Part shown: positions 1 through 10,279 of the stretch, piece after piece
Numbering within the stretch: the stretch's first letter is position 1
How the letters are laid out: the number at the start of each line of letters is the position of its first letter
DNA from: Conidiobolus coronatus NRRL 28638
Taxonomy: Eukaryota; Entomophthoromycota; Entomophthoromycetes; Entomophthorales; Conidiobolaceae
DNA length: 33,131 nt
Assembly: GCA_001566745.1 (NCBI GenBank)
Contig: KQ964425.1
Span: forward strand, 210,661 to 243,791
Direction of reading: 5' to 3'
The notes under the pieces: model-generated
Told to the model about the DNA's origin: nothing
Database searches by the model: none
Seen by the model: the letters and a program-made list of their open reading frames with translations, nothing else
Translations under genes and position numbers: made by a program

Positions 1-192
1 GGATAAATCTATTATTAATTATTATATTATATTATACCATATTATAATCATAAAAATTACATAATACTTATTTGATCTTAAATTTTAATATCAACATATA
101 ATCAATATAAGATATATTTTTCAATATCGTAGCGATTAAATTGTGATATTATAGACCTTATTTTTTATATTTGACTTTAAATACTTAAGTTG

Positions 193-457
193 ATATGAGT
201 GATTCTGGTTAAATCGAAGAAATTTTGTCCAAAATTTTCTATTTGGTAAAATTATAATATTTTTGATTTTATATGATTAAACGTATTAAATAGCATCTTT
301 TGTTATTAAATATTTATAATTAGTGCCATAGTATAATAATATCAGCTCTTCTCTATTATTTAATAATTATATATGCTACTAGCTCTCTTAATTACAACTA
401 TAATTTCGAACAGAGCTAATACAAAATTTAGCCAAGTTAACTAGAATCAATAACATA
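193..457 (+). mobile_element. MITE-like element, copy A
   Basis: The left end begins ATATGAGTGATTCTGGTTAA and is followed by a diverged form of the family's AAAACGAGGAAA...TTTGYCCAAAATTTT block. The right end has GTTAACTAGAATC, but its last bases (AATAACATA) have drifted from the family's TTACTCATATA. At about 265 bp it matches the length of the other copies. It contains no open frame of note. It groups better with copies C and E than with B and D, judging from internal sequence. Confidence 0.75.
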
Positions 458-589
458 CGCTACTATTAAACATCTTAGAGGCTAAGGCGCCTAGAGCTAT
501 ATTAGTATGTTGGTATTTCTTAGCTTAGCTTAATCTATATAGCTATAGTAAAGGAAACTCAATTAAAATTATAACTAGATTTCTAATAA

Positions 590-858
590 TATATGAAAGA
601 TTCTAGTTAAAACGAGGACAAGTATGACCAAAAATTTTTATATGGGTTATTCGCAATATTTTTATTTTTAGTTCATAAAGCATATTAAAGGGTATCTTTT
701 ATTATTCAAAGTTGATAGTATAGTATGTTAATACGATATTATTATCAATTCTTTATTAAATAAGGATTATACACAATGAAAACTTGATTAGAAAAAATAA
801 AAATTTTGAACTGAGCTCTTACAAAATTTGAATCAAATTAACTAGAATTACTCATATA
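590..858 (+). mobile_element. MITE-like element, copy B
   Basis: This is a well-preserved copy. It begins TATATGAAAGATTCTAGTTA and ends TTAACTAGAATTACTCATAT(A). These ends are imperfect inverted repeats about 20 bp long, differing at three or so central positions. Inside are the family landmarks: AAAACGAGGACAAGTATGAC, ATAGTATGTTAATACGATAT and GAACTGAGCTCTTACAAAAT. It is close in sequence to copy D at 24684. There is no transposase frame, so it would be non-autonomous. Confidence 0.88.
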
Positions 859-1334
859 TAGATAATTACTATATTATATTTAAAAGTTTTAAGCACTAAT
901 AAATCTCTTAAACTATTATAGTATATTAGATATCCCTAAATTTTTTTTAAATATTACTTCATAATAATAATAACTACAATATATGTTTAACTGGCAAAAT
1001 CTCATTAAGCTTTAATACCATTATTAATTTTAAATTGAACTTCTGCTTATTTGTATTAACTAAATAATTAATTTCAAGATAGTAAGAATATTTTATCGTT
1101 AGCTATTTATAGTATCTATATACCGTTATACCATATATATATATAATTGATTTGATTTAATTTATTATATAGAATTATCCCTTTATAGCTTTTGAAGCAG
1201 CTATAATAGTATAAGGATTTTAGATCCCATCAATTTAAAAGTTATTTTGATTATGCTTATTCTAGCAAAAATAAATAAGCTATTATTATTTCTTTACTAA
1301 AAACAAATAAGCCTTTTAACCACATTTCGTATAA

Positions 1335-1529
1335 TTGGCTCAATCACATTTCAAAGCAACTTTTAAAAAAGAATACTCTGCCTAATTATATAAAGCATTA
1401 AATAATCTTGCAGCAGAGCCTAATTTCAAGAAAAGGAAGTTAAAAAAAACACTTTTAGCGTCAAAGACAAGAATCAACTATGTAAAGTGGGTATTCGTGA
1501 TATCTCCTATTATAATGATAGGTAGCTAA
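1335..1529 (+). pseudogene. Decayed coding fragment, unidentified
   Basis: One forward frame reads as protein-like sequence for 64 codons, broken once by TAA at 1383-1385 and ended by TAA at 1527-1529. The second half (47 codons from 1386) is rich in Lys and Arg and includes KKRKLKKTLLASKTRINY. It has no start codon in a sensible place. The basic composition would fit a worn-out transposase fragment, but that is a guess from composition; no catalytic residues can be assigned. It could also be chance. Confidence 0.25.
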
Positions 1530-2214
1530 GTCATCAAATAAGGATGACATATACGATAATCCATCACCATTGAAAAAAAGAATAGTAACTTCTATCTAAT
1601 ACTAATATATAACTTTAATTAATTAATTCATAAGTGACTTAATTGAGCCATCATCCCCGCTTTTTATAATTTTAACTAGATTAATAAACTCTAATTTACA
1701 AAATAAGTATCTATGTACTAAATAACGATTCTCTTCAGAGAAGTACATTAATCGAAAATTTTTATACATTATATTAGAATAATTTGAATAAGATAGGTAT
1801 TTTAAGCTTAAGCAAAAATATAGATAAATATTTTAGAGAGTTTTTAATATCTTTAATATATACACTTCTAAGAATATAAAACTATAGATGCTCCTTTATT
1901 GTTAATATTAAGTATGAAATATGTTTTATATTGTTATATATATTGATAGATTAATAATTAACATTTATAAAAATATAATTATAATTTATAAGTATATACT
2001 GATTAAACCGCAAGCTTATTATGTTTTTCCTATTCACAATACAATTCTTAATTTCACGAAATTCAAAAAAAATTGTCAGTGTGTCAGCTCTTGTTAGATA
2101 AGACAATATTTATAAAGATAGGTGTTTGCTGATTATATTTTGTTAACTTAGACAAACTTGTGAAGAGGGGAGCGATTATCTATCACTACACAAGGTTGGT
2201 TTAAATAATAACCC

Positions 2215-2229
2215 TCTCGGAAACCGAGA
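2215..2229. repeat. Perfect small hairpin
   Basis: TCTCGG AAA CCGAGA forms a perfect 6-bp stem with a 3-base loop. It lies about 30 bp past the stop codon of the minus-strand coding island at 2260-2490. G+C-rich palindromes are rare in this window, so it stands out, but no function is shown. Confidence 0.5.
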
Positions 2230-2259
2230 CTATATTTCCCTTACACTTTAAAGAAACCG

Positions 2260-2490
2260 TTAATTTGACCACTCTTCGTCTATAGGCTTGCTTTTATGCG
2301 CGAGGATATCAGCTAGAGTTGCCGCTGCCGAGTGAGTGGCTTTTCTCACTTCTCGCGACTTATAAGACCCTTGTTCTAGATTAAATAGTTTCTGGACTTC
2401 TAGATCTGATTTTGTAGCAATATAGTGGATTTTAATATTTGAATCTAACCAGTGCTCTGTTTTAATAGCTAAAGCTATATTGATACTACA
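2260..2490 (-). pseudogene. G+C-rich coding island: terminal exon or gene remnant, unidentified
   Basis: The minus strand is open for 76 codons, from just after an in-frame TGA (complement of 2491-2493) to a TAA at 2260-2262. The encoded sequence looks like real protein: it contains TEHWLDSNIKIHYIATKSDL, then EQGSYKSREVRKATHSAAAT, and ends KPIDEEWSN. Its base composition is clearly richer in G+C than its surroundings, as in the true genes here. There is no ATG at its start. Candidate splice acceptors (TTTAG, ATAG on the minus strand) lie near 2469 and 2475, so it could be the last exon of a gene. I found no convincing upstream exon, so a remnant is equally possible. I do not recognise the family. 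Confidence 0.4.
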
Positions 2491-3002
2491 TCATTAAAAA
2501 CTATGAATAATGTTAAGTAACCTATTCAAATATATGAATCTGTAATTTAATTTAATAACCAGTATTCCTATTTTGATTATCATATTGCATAAATGTATCT
2601 AGATATGGTAGTATGATCTTGTGCATTCATATATTAGCTATTATCAAAGAGAAAATTCAGATTACTTAATATAAAACATCATACTACAACTATACTTAAA
2701 TCTAAGATACTAGCATATAGTCCCAGATGTTAAAGTAAATATATTGTTTATTCAAGGAGGAATTACAGCTTTAACATGGTTCATTGTAGATAATAGTTAG
2801 TCCTGAGTTAATAAATGGTGACTTGGTGACTTTATATTTAGCTAGCTATAAATAGTTTACTTATAGTTTATCTATATTCTTGCCAATAGCAAAATTATAT
2901 CATTAATCTAAAATCAACTCTAGTAGCGAAATAGTCAAAAATGGCTAAAAAGTTTATAATATTTTTTAGATATAGAATATCATTATTGTTTAACAATCTT
3001 AA

Positions 3003-3284
3003 TTTTACAATAGTTTAATAGGTTTGTATCACTTTGAAAATTCTTTAGCTATAATGGCTATAAATCAGTCCATTATCTATCCAGCTTGAGAACTCTCTAA
3101 AGCAGAGAATTAAATAGGATATCGTTTAGTCTATGTAGTCTACAAAAAGCTAATTATGATTTCAGTTCATTGTTTCAATTATTAGCAGAAGCAAAGGATT
3201 ATTGAACTCGCGCTATTGTTTATTCAGATAGATAAATTCTGTAATCATACGAATATAAGATCGTTTGTTATAATTCAAAATTGA
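3003..3284 (+). pseudogene. Decayed coding fragment with three internal stops, unidentified
   Basis: A single forward frame of 93 codons reads like protein with three stops inside (the first TGA at 3087-3089, then a TAA and a TAG) and a final TGA at 3282. Segments include GLYHFENSLAIMAINQSIIY and QKQRIIELALLFIQIDKFCN. Without the stops the composition would be ordinary for a globular protein. No family is recognised. A relic of a mobile-element gene or a dead host gene are the two simplest explanations; chance is a third. Confidence 0.25.
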
Positions 3285-3764
3285 ATTATATATCTAAAAT
3301 ATAGCTACCAATGTCAAATCAAACTCTGTTTTAGATTATTTAATATGGTCTGAAGTTTTACTATGTGCTTATTATAAAACTTAAATTACTGCCATAAGCC
3401 GCAAATTTAGTCAATATAAAATTAGTACTTTATTTGCAAGTTAGACAATTATTAATTAATATATGTAATGATATTCTTAATACCCACATTAAATTAATGA
3501 CTGCTATTAATAAAAGTACTGACTATCTATACAGCTCTATTTACAGATAAAATAAACTAAGCTAAAAAATGAGCTTAATCATGCTAACGCAAAAGGCATA
3601 TTCAAAATTGACAACAACCTAATTTGCCTTTAATGCATGTGGATTAAATTTATAGTGGATAATTAATCTATGGGGGGATGTTTACCTGTTAATGAGAAAT
3701 TAAAATTACACAGTTTAGAAAATTTGAGGCAGAATTTAATTGCATGAAACGAAAAATTTTGACA

Positions 3765-3772
3765 TATATAAA
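3765..3772 (+). promoter_or_regulatory. Putative TATA box of the GH16 gene
   Basis: TATATAAA lies about 100 bp before the ATG at 3871. In a genome this A/T-rich such a motif has a high chance background, so only its position supports it. Confidence 0.4.
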
Positions 3773-3870
3773 TTAACCTCGTCACATTAATTAATTAAAG
3801 TTATTAATAATTTGATATTGTTATTGTATATATTAAGACTATTTTTTAATTTAATATTAAGTTTTTAAAG

Positions 3871-4938
3871 ATGAATATTAAGTATCAACTTGCTAGTTTA
3901 TTATTATCCCTCTATGTTCCTAACCTTACTGTAAATTCTCAAGCTAATGGCGCTGGGGCTCGTTGTATGCAAGATATGAGATGTCCAAAGGAATCACCCT
4001 GTTGTAATGACGTTGGGTTCTGTGGAACTGACGCAGTCCACTGTACTTTAAACTGCTTCCCTATTGGTAGTTTTGGTGACGATACTTGTAAAGTTCCAAA
4101 CCCTTGTAAATCAACTAAATATGATTTCACAAGTGGTAATGTTAAAACTGCTGAACTTGCAACCTTTTTCGGCGATAACTTAGATCAAGTAGACTTTTTA
4201 ACCGACGGGACTGTAGGAAAGTCTGACGAAGGTATTGTAATAAAAATGCCTAAAGGATCCAAGGGAGGCTCAAGACTACTCTCTACCAACTTCTTATTAT
4301 ACGGTAAAGTTACAGCAAGAATGAAGACTGGAAGAACTGGAGGTGTAGTTACCTCCTTCATCACTATGTCTAATATTAAGGATGAAATCGATTTTGAATG
4401 GGTAGGTAAAGATGTTAAAAGCGTTCAAACAAACGTCTTTTATAGAGGCCAAACCGATTATACTAAAGGATCTACTAATCCTGTAAACTCTGATACAAGC
4501 CAAAACTTCCACGACTATACCATTGATTGGAGTCCGGATAGCATTAAGTGGTATGTTGATGGCAATCTTATTAGAACCTACAACAAAGCAGATAGCTTGA
4601 AGCAAGGAACCGCTTCTTATCCATCAACTCCATCTCGTGTAGAAATTGCTCTCTGGAATGGTGGCTCTAACGCTGCAGGAACTCGAGAATGGGCTGGAGG
4701 TGAAGTTAACTGGGATTCAGAAGATATTAAGAAACAAGGCTATTTCTCAGCAGTAATAGCTAGTATTGAATTCCAGTGCTCTAACACCCCATTCTCTAAC
4801 TCCACAAAGTCTTCAGGATCCAATACTAAATCCTCTTCACCTTCATCATCAGGAAATAGTAACTCATCTGCTCAAAGCTTTACTTATCCAGCATTATTAA
4901 CTGCTGCTACCGCTATTGGAACATACTTATTATTCTAA
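3871..4938 (+). CDS. GPI-anchored Crh-type chitin/glucan transglycosidase (GH16) with chitin-binding module
   Basis: This 355-residue protein is a secreted cell-wall enzyme. Residues 1-23 form a hydrophobic signal peptide. Residues 32-79 form a cysteine-rich chitin-binding (CBM18-like) module with Cys at 32, 38, 44, 45, 51, 58, 62, 73 and 79, including the CC and GFCG landmarks. A GH16 beta-jelly-roll domain follows, about residues 83-303. Its catalytic ExDxE signature is in DEIDFEWVG (E172, D174, E176), and the conserved acceptor-side block IDWSPDSIKWYVDG lies near 218-231. Residues 305-335 are Ser/Asn-rich and residues 339-355 are hydrophobic, a typical GPI signal. In Crh1/Crh2-type enzymes the known role is linking chitin to beta-1,6- or beta-1,3-glucan at the cell surface; here that is inferred from family membership. 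The gene has no intron. It is tail-to-tail with receptor 1. The start ATG is the first in frame and is directly followed by the signal peptide. Confidence 0.92.
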   Translation: MNIKYQLASLLLSLYVPNLTVNSQANGAGARCMQDMRCPKESPCCNDVGFCGTDAVHCTLNCFPIGSFGDDTCKVPNPCKSTKYDFTSGNVKTAELATFFGDNLDQVDFLTDGTVGKSDEGIVIKMPKGSKGGSRLLSTNFLLYGKVTARMKTGRTGGVVTSFITMSNIKDEIDFEWVGKDVKSVQTNVFYRGQTDYTKGSTNPVNSDTSQNFHDYTIDWSPDSIKWYVDGNLIRTYNKADSLKQGTASYPSTPSRVEIALWNGGSNAAGTREWAGGEVNWDSEDIKKQGYFSAVIASIEFQCSNTPFSNSTKSSGSNTKSSSPSSSGNSNSSAQSFTYPALLTAATAIGTYLLF

Positions 4939-4964
4939 TACCAATTAATTGTAATATTTAACAT

Positions 4965-4970
4965 AATAAA
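4965..4970 (+). terminator. Putative polyadenylation signal, GH16 gene
   Basis: AATAAA occurs 27 bp after the TAA stop of the GH16 gene. Position is appropriate; the motif is common by chance in such A/T-rich DNA. Confidence 0.4.
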
Positions 4971-5461
4971 CATTTTTTCTCAATATAAATCAACAGGAGC
5001 GTCTATCAAAACAACATAAAATATTTCAGTTCAAATGTATTCATATTTTTAAAATATATTTATAAGTTTTTAGGTTATTTAATCTAGATATAAACAATTT
5101 CATTGATATTATAGTTCATTCATTTTTCCAATTTTAGTCAATAATTCAATCAGTTGTATCTTTGTTTAGATAGAATGTATCAACTGATCTAATTACACCA
5201 TCGCAAATTATATTATTTTATATACCTTGATTTTATTTTTTTAAACAGATAAGTAATACATAATTTATTCATCAGATAATTTTGATGAATAATTTTGCCC
5301 GTCATTCACTTTCTAAATTATTACGAATATTTTATTAATGACGTATTTTCACGATTTGAAGTCAAAACATTTTGTATATTATAATATTTCCTATTTTGGA
5401 AATATATCAAATACCCATAAAATATTCTACTTTATCACTCTATTAAATATGTATTTTCATA

Positions 5462-5467
5462 TTTATT
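5462..5467 (-). terminator. Putative polyadenylation signal, receptor 1
   Basis: AATAAA on the minus strand lies about 37 bp beyond the receptor 1 stop codon at 5504-5506. The motif is weak evidence alone, but it lies where the 3' end is expected. Confidence 0.35.
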
Positions 5468-5503
5468 AATATGTTTAATAATACATTGATAAATAAATAA
5501 AGA

Positions 5504-6606
5504 TTATAATTCTATTTGATTCATAGGCTTTGATGAGTTCATAGTGTCATTTGATTCTATTGTGTTAGGGTTACTCTGTCTATCCTCTGAATTAGGAACT
5601 GCACCCACTGCGTTAATATTAAAGTTCCAGTTTGGGTCTGTTGACATAAGAGAATCATTGAAATCTAATTTAATAAAATTAGTATATTATTATAAAACTA
5701 ATATTTTCAAAGCTTACCTTCTCCTCTCTTTAGCAGTGTTAGTATTAGTCGTTTCAAACCCATTCTAAAATTGAAATCACAAAGTAGCGCCATTAGAGTG
5801 AACACCCCACTTAAGCTTCTTATCCCAATACGAACAATATCGTAGGTGCGATCCACAGTCATATTTAAGTAATTTGTCATTATGAGCTGAGCAAACCCCA
5901 TAGGTAGAATAATTATTGGTGCTATAGGAAACAAAATAGTTGTTTTTACTATATTCTTTATCCTTTTCTTTAACTCAATATCGTGATCAGTTTCTTGGTT
6001 AAAATAATTAAACATTCCTCTCATTTTAATATATAGTCTTAAGTGAATTAGAACAACTGTTAATAGACAGATAAATATACAAAAGGCTTGGATTATACCA
6101 TCAACTATCCAAAGGGCATATTGAGCATTATTTGCATTTGGAGCTATTAAATCATAATCATTATCTATAACTTGCCCTATCATTTTCATAAAATAAAGAA
6201 CTAAAACACTAATAATAGATAAGATTGCTGATATTATTATTAATATCAATTCTTGGTAAAAATTCGCCCGCCTTCCAAATAAAACAACACTCTGTAGTAA
6301 GTAGCAAACGGATATATTTGTAAACATATAAAGATGTTTTGATAGCTGTTGTACCACAGCTATTGCCATGGCATGGTTTGGAAACTCCTTTAAATCATAG
6401 TAGAATATACCACTAGCACAGTTTAAAACATCCGCCAAAGAAATAAAGAATATTAATCTAATAGGCATTCTATTAACATGTTGAGGAAATTTTATATACA
6501 CGCTAATCATTAATATAACACAAATTAGGGAACAGGTTAGGCCTATGGAAGCCGTCACATTCATAACAATTTTTTGAATAAAGTATTTTTCAGTTTCTGA
6601 AGTCAT
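5504..6606 (-). CDS. Seven-transmembrane G-protein-coupled receptor, Git3/cAMP-receptor-like (receptor 1), two exons
   Basis: I read this as complement(join(5504..5664,5718..6606)), giving 349 residues. Hydrophobic helices lie near residues 13-38, 50-70, 91-111, 118-140, 163-188, 219-245 and 259-278, followed by a polar cytoplasmic tail. D59 in the TM2 motif FISLAD resembles the conserved TM2 Asp of many receptors. There is no DRY after TM3 and no NPxxY in TM7, which fits fungal Git3/cAMP-receptor-like families better than animal class A receptors. The ligand is unknown; nutrient or self-signal sensing is inference from the family. Exon 1 read straight through would end in RGEGKL. Splicing instead yields RGEDFNDS and a tail with DPNWNFN and the terminus PMNQIEL, matching the intronless paralogue at 15361 (DPNWNFN, PMNKLEL). 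This comparison strongly supports the two-exon model. A TATAAAATA lies about 60 bp before the ATG. Confidence 0.88.
5665..5717 (-). other. Spliceosomal intron (53 bp) in receptor 1
   Basis: On the minus strand the intron begins GTAAGC and ends AAATTAG, with a branch-point-like ATACTAAT about 20 bases before the acceptor. Removing it joins GAAG to ATTTC, restores the frame into a 53-codon tail, and reproduces the C-terminal sequence of the paralogous receptor 2, which is uninterrupted at the same codon. Length and motifs suit a short fungal intron. Confidence 0.88.
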
Positions 6607-6609
6607 TTT

Positions 6610-6645
6610 TTAACTATTACTAATATCCATAAGAAACAGGTTCAT
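6610..6645 (-). promoter_or_regulatory. Possible upstream ORF of receptor 1
   Basis: A minus-strand ATG (complement 6643-6645) opens an 11-codon frame MNLFLMDISNS that stops with TAA at 6610-6612, one codon before the receptor ATG and in the same frame. The putative TATA box is only about 16 bp ahead of this ATG, so the mRNA may start inside or after it. Hence it may not be in the transcript. Confidence 0.25.
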
Positions 6646-6660
6646 AGCCTACAACACATT

Positions 6661-6669
6661 TATTTTATA
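6661..6669 (-). promoter_or_regulatory. Putative TATA box of receptor 1
   Basis: TATAAAATA on the minus strand lies about 55-63 bp before the receptor 1 start codon, a plausible core-promoter distance. Chance occurrence is high in this composition. Confidence 0.4.
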
Positions 6670-7321
6670 GTAAAACTCACTTCAATGCGTTTTAATATTA
6701 ATGCAATCACACAGTTCAACAATTGACAAATCGATTTTTATTTACAAATGATTTGCCGAGCTTAAGCACATAAATGATTTATTACAGTCGCTGCTACTAC
6801 ATGCATGTGATTAGCACCAAAGTTTTATAACTATAGCTAATCAAATTAATGTATTTCTTGTTTATTATCCACTATAATAAAAATAGTTAAATAATAATGA
6901 TTTCATAAATTGTACAAATGCTTGCTGTATAGAAAAATATTAATAGCTAATTACATCCAAAACTTTCTCAAGCTCAGCCTAATATATTTGAGATGTACAC
7001 CAACTTTCCGTAAATGCCATAATAAAAGTTTATAGTGTCATTTAAATTTGAAACATTTGAAATATAAACAAAACTTTCCAGTATTACAAATCATTAAACA
7101 TCAGGCGCTAGTAACTATAATTTTAAATACAATTCTCTCCCATTAATTAGCGGTTGCCATAAAATTATTATAATGGATACCTGGAAATATTTTATATTAT
7201 ATTATAACTATTAATAATATTTTTATAAAATCAATAGTAGTATAGCTCAAATAGCTCACTAAACTATCTAAACTACATTAACTGCTATTTATAAATTGGT
7301 TTATTTGACAATACAGCCACA

Positions 7322-7355
7322 AAATATAGATAAAGTATAGATAAAATATAGTAAA
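7322..7355. repeat. Short imperfect tandem repeat
   Basis: Roughly three units of TATAGATAAAR follow one another, the last one worn. It is a local low-complexity tract with no evident function. Confidence 0.4.
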
Positions 7356-9201
7356 AATCATAAATTTTTAATAATTTTAATTGGTCTACTTCTACTCAGA
7401 GATTGGGGAGCAATATCTATAAAATTAATTAACGATATTTATGTAAAGTGCTACATTTGGCATCTTGTTCAAATGTTAAAGAATCTTAGTATAGTATTTT
7501 AAAAATAACGATATTCATTGAATATCCTCACACGTCGAATATAACGTAATTTTATATCTCATATTTATTGACTAGGTTTTAAAGTTTGTATCAATAATAG
7601 CTAAACAATACTATATTACTGCAAAAGGCATGTGTGCTATTGTTTGGATGATTTTTTGGTAAATATTATTGTTAAAGCCAATCAGTCAGCCGTACAATTA
7701 TTAATAATGGATATGTTAGAAACTGCTTAGCTTTTAAAACTAACTATTAAAGCAATATACTTTATAACCTATGAATGTTACACCATCCCTGTTGAAAAGT
7801 TTTACGGTTTTATTAAAGGAGTTAAATAACTTGTCAACTGACTTTATTTAAGTATACAGTAGTGACATTTTAAAGTTACTTTCTATTGTTAAATCTTATT
7901 GCAGTTTATGAATTATTTATTGGTAAAAATTTATATAAGATATATAAATTTACTATGATTCATGTTAAAACTTTAAGCAAATTATATATACTTTCTATAG
8001 TCATTTTTTATCTAATACATGATTATTATAATAAAATTCGTGGCTATTATATATTTTTATATTAATTATAATTTAATGATAGCTAACTTAAGCTATAAAG
8101 TTTATTGCTATGAATTAGATAAATATAGCGAACGTAGATTTGTATTTATTTAGAGAAGTTATAATGCAATATTATTTCTCAGCTATAAAATTTTAATATA
8201 TTATAAAATAGCTATTTAACTGCAGGAGTAGACAGCTTATATAGTTATTTAATTGCCAATGCGCTATCAGAAGTATTTAATTTTTATTAATTAAATATAA
8301 TATAATCTATATTCAGATAGTATACTCTTTATATGAAGAATACAAATTAACTAATAAAAATTACATAGTTATAGTTAGTGTAGAGTATCCTTTACATATT
8401 AAAGGTAGACTATAACCGCTAAAACTATATAGTAACAATATACTTACCAGCTAAAAAGTTTTAACATTATTATTAAATTATTCTGAGTATTGCAAGCTAG
8501 AAATTGCAATAAATATTATTTATTTAATTTTATAATGTATGGGCTAAATGTAATAATCTATGTATGTTTTAAATCAACCAGATTTTTAAATCAAAATGTA
8601 TGCTATTATATCATAACAATGATTACTTTGAAATTACCGAAATATATTTATTATTTAAGTCTAATTATGATATTTTTAGAGTTTTAGATTAAACTATGCA
8701 TTTAATATATATTTCCATATAACTTATTTCACTCTTTATCATTTATTTTTAGACTTTAAACATATACTTTAAAGTATTAACTATAATACCTTATACTCTA
8801 ATTATTATATAATGAATATATTATTTTTAAATACTTTAAATAAATATAAAGCTTAATTCTACTAACTATATATTTTTATTAATATATATTATTAATTTTT
8901 GTTATATTCGCAATGTAGCTTAATTTATTAATTGAATTGGTATAACTCACATATTTAATATTAAAACTATTAAACTATCTTAAGGATATTAGAACATGGT
9001 TAATAATTTCATATAAAGTCTTTATCTACACTATTAAAGAGCTTCTAATACTTTTATTACACTTAGTTAATATTAAAAACTATCAAAATTAGAAAAGCGT
9101 TATACTAAAAATCATATTAATCATATAACTATTACTCTCTATTTAAATAATAGCATTCCTTTAAAAGATCATTTAGTAACTTAAATCTATAAATATTTCA
9201 T

Positions 9202-9472
9202 TATATGAAAGATTCTGGTTAAAACGAGGAAAGTTTGCCCAAAATTTTTTATATGGTAAATTTGGAATAATTTTGATTTTTACATGAATAAAGCGTATTA
9301 AACAGCCTCCTTTATTAGTTATTGTTTTTAGTGCAGTATTCTAATACGTTATCATCCATCATTCTCTTTTATATAATAATTTTATATGATAATAATACGC
9401 TTGTATTAAACTTAAAATTTTGATCAGTACGCATACAAAATTTAATTTAAATTAACCAGAATTACTCATATT
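9202..9472 (+). mobile_element. MITE-like element, copy C
   Basis: It begins TATATGAAAGATTCTGGTTA, continues AAACGAGGAAAGTTTGCCCA, and ends ATTAACCAGAATTACTCATA. The termini are imperfect inverted repeats of about 20 bp, with identical GATTCTGGTTAA-type cores after reverse complementing the right end. Length is about 271 bp and there is no internal gene. Internally it resembles copies A and E (for example CCTCYTTTATTAGTTA is shared with E). Confidence 0.87.
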
Positions 9473-10279
9473 TAGTTCTACTTGATGAAAATATATAGCA
9501 TTATATTATAAGCTATAGTAAATTTACCATATACAAAAAAATACTAATACGCTCATATAATAGTATAATAATACTATTTATTTCTTATTTTACTAGTAAA
9601 CAAAATACAACTTAAAACTTGGGTTATTTAATAAGTAATTTAGTGTAACAACGCTTATTTTAAAAAACTAATGGAGATAAAGTCTGAGCTATATCGTAAT
9701 TTTATTTATTTTATATACCATATTCTGGTCTTATAATTACTCTAGCAACATAATTATGACATATACTTTGCCTGTACAATATATTTCATTAATACTTATT
9801 CGCCCACTTGTCAGCATATAGAATCAGGATCACTAGTAATTTGAAAGCGATCAAATTTTATCCAAATGTGTTAGTTCAAGGATTAAGAATAAAATTGCGG
9901 TTGAGTGGATAAGTATAAAATACAACTTCTACAATATACTATTCTTATTAAAGTTTATAGAACAATAAAGATTTATAATTTTATTAAGTTAATATATTTC
10001 GATACTCCTAGAAAAAGATCAAATCTTATCTAATCTATGTTAGTTAAGCACAGATCTAATCAAGTAAAATTAAACTTTTTTAATCAGTTTATCATGTGAA
10101 TTCCCACAAATTTATTTACTAATAAAGTTTTTGAATTTTTAAGTTAAAATTAATTTCAGTAGTTAATTAAACGTTAATTTTAATAATATTGTTAAGCTTT
10201 GGTATTTCAATGATAATTACAATTAATTAGACTAATATAGCTTTTTTATTTAATTCTACTATAATAATTAATAATACTA

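Larger units (their letters stand above)
1..3870. other. AT-rich gene-poor arm with MITE copies and decayed coding fragments
   Basis: No intact gene is visible on either strand over 3.9 kb. The stretch holds element copies A and B, a short plus-strand decayed reading frame near 1335-1529, a short but coding-like minus-strand frame at 2260-2490 with a locally high G+C content, and a plus-strand frame at 3003-3284 broken by three stops. The first 50 bases contain an ATTAT-type low-complexity tract. The last 100 bases contain the likely core promoter of the GH16 gene. Confidence 0.7.
4939..5503. other. Convergent intergenic spacer
   Basis: This AT-rich spacer lies between two genes that end towards each other. 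It holds a putative polyadenylation hexamer AATAAA for the GH16 gene at 4965-4970. On the minus strand it holds another AATAAA (plus-strand TTTATT at 5462-5467) about 40 bp past the receptor 1 stop codon. Nothing else is seen. Confidence 0.55.
6607..10279. other. 3.7-kb AT-rich intergenic region
   Basis: No gene is supported here. The region contains the promoter of receptor 1 at its left end, an approximate threefold TATAGATAAAR tandem at about 7322-7355, and element copy C at 9202-9472. One forward open frame near 8490-8687 starts with TTG and encodes only Tyr/Ile/Leu/Phe-rich sequence typical of A/T-rich noise. The left side of this spacer and the spacer before receptor 2 were not visibly alike by eye. 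Confidence 0.6.

Noticed and set aside
480-515. Near-palindrome around CTAAGGCGCCTAG.
   Set aside because: Short and imperfect, with no link to a gene or element; chance is adequate.
3939-4605. Minus-strand open frames inside the GH16 gene (3939-4130 and 4297-4605).
   Set aside because: They lie opposite a clearly identified gene with domain evidence and encode nothing recognisable; they are antisense shadows.
5544-5768. Plus-strand 74-codon open frame at the end of receptor 1.
   Set aside because: It is antisense to exon 2, the intron and the end of exon 1 of receptor 1, whose minus-strand reading is confirmed by the paralogue.
8490-8687. Plus-strand 65-codon frame.
   Set aside because: It starts with TTG and encodes Tyr/Ile/Leu-rich sequence typical of random A/T-rich DNA; composition does not differ from the spacer.
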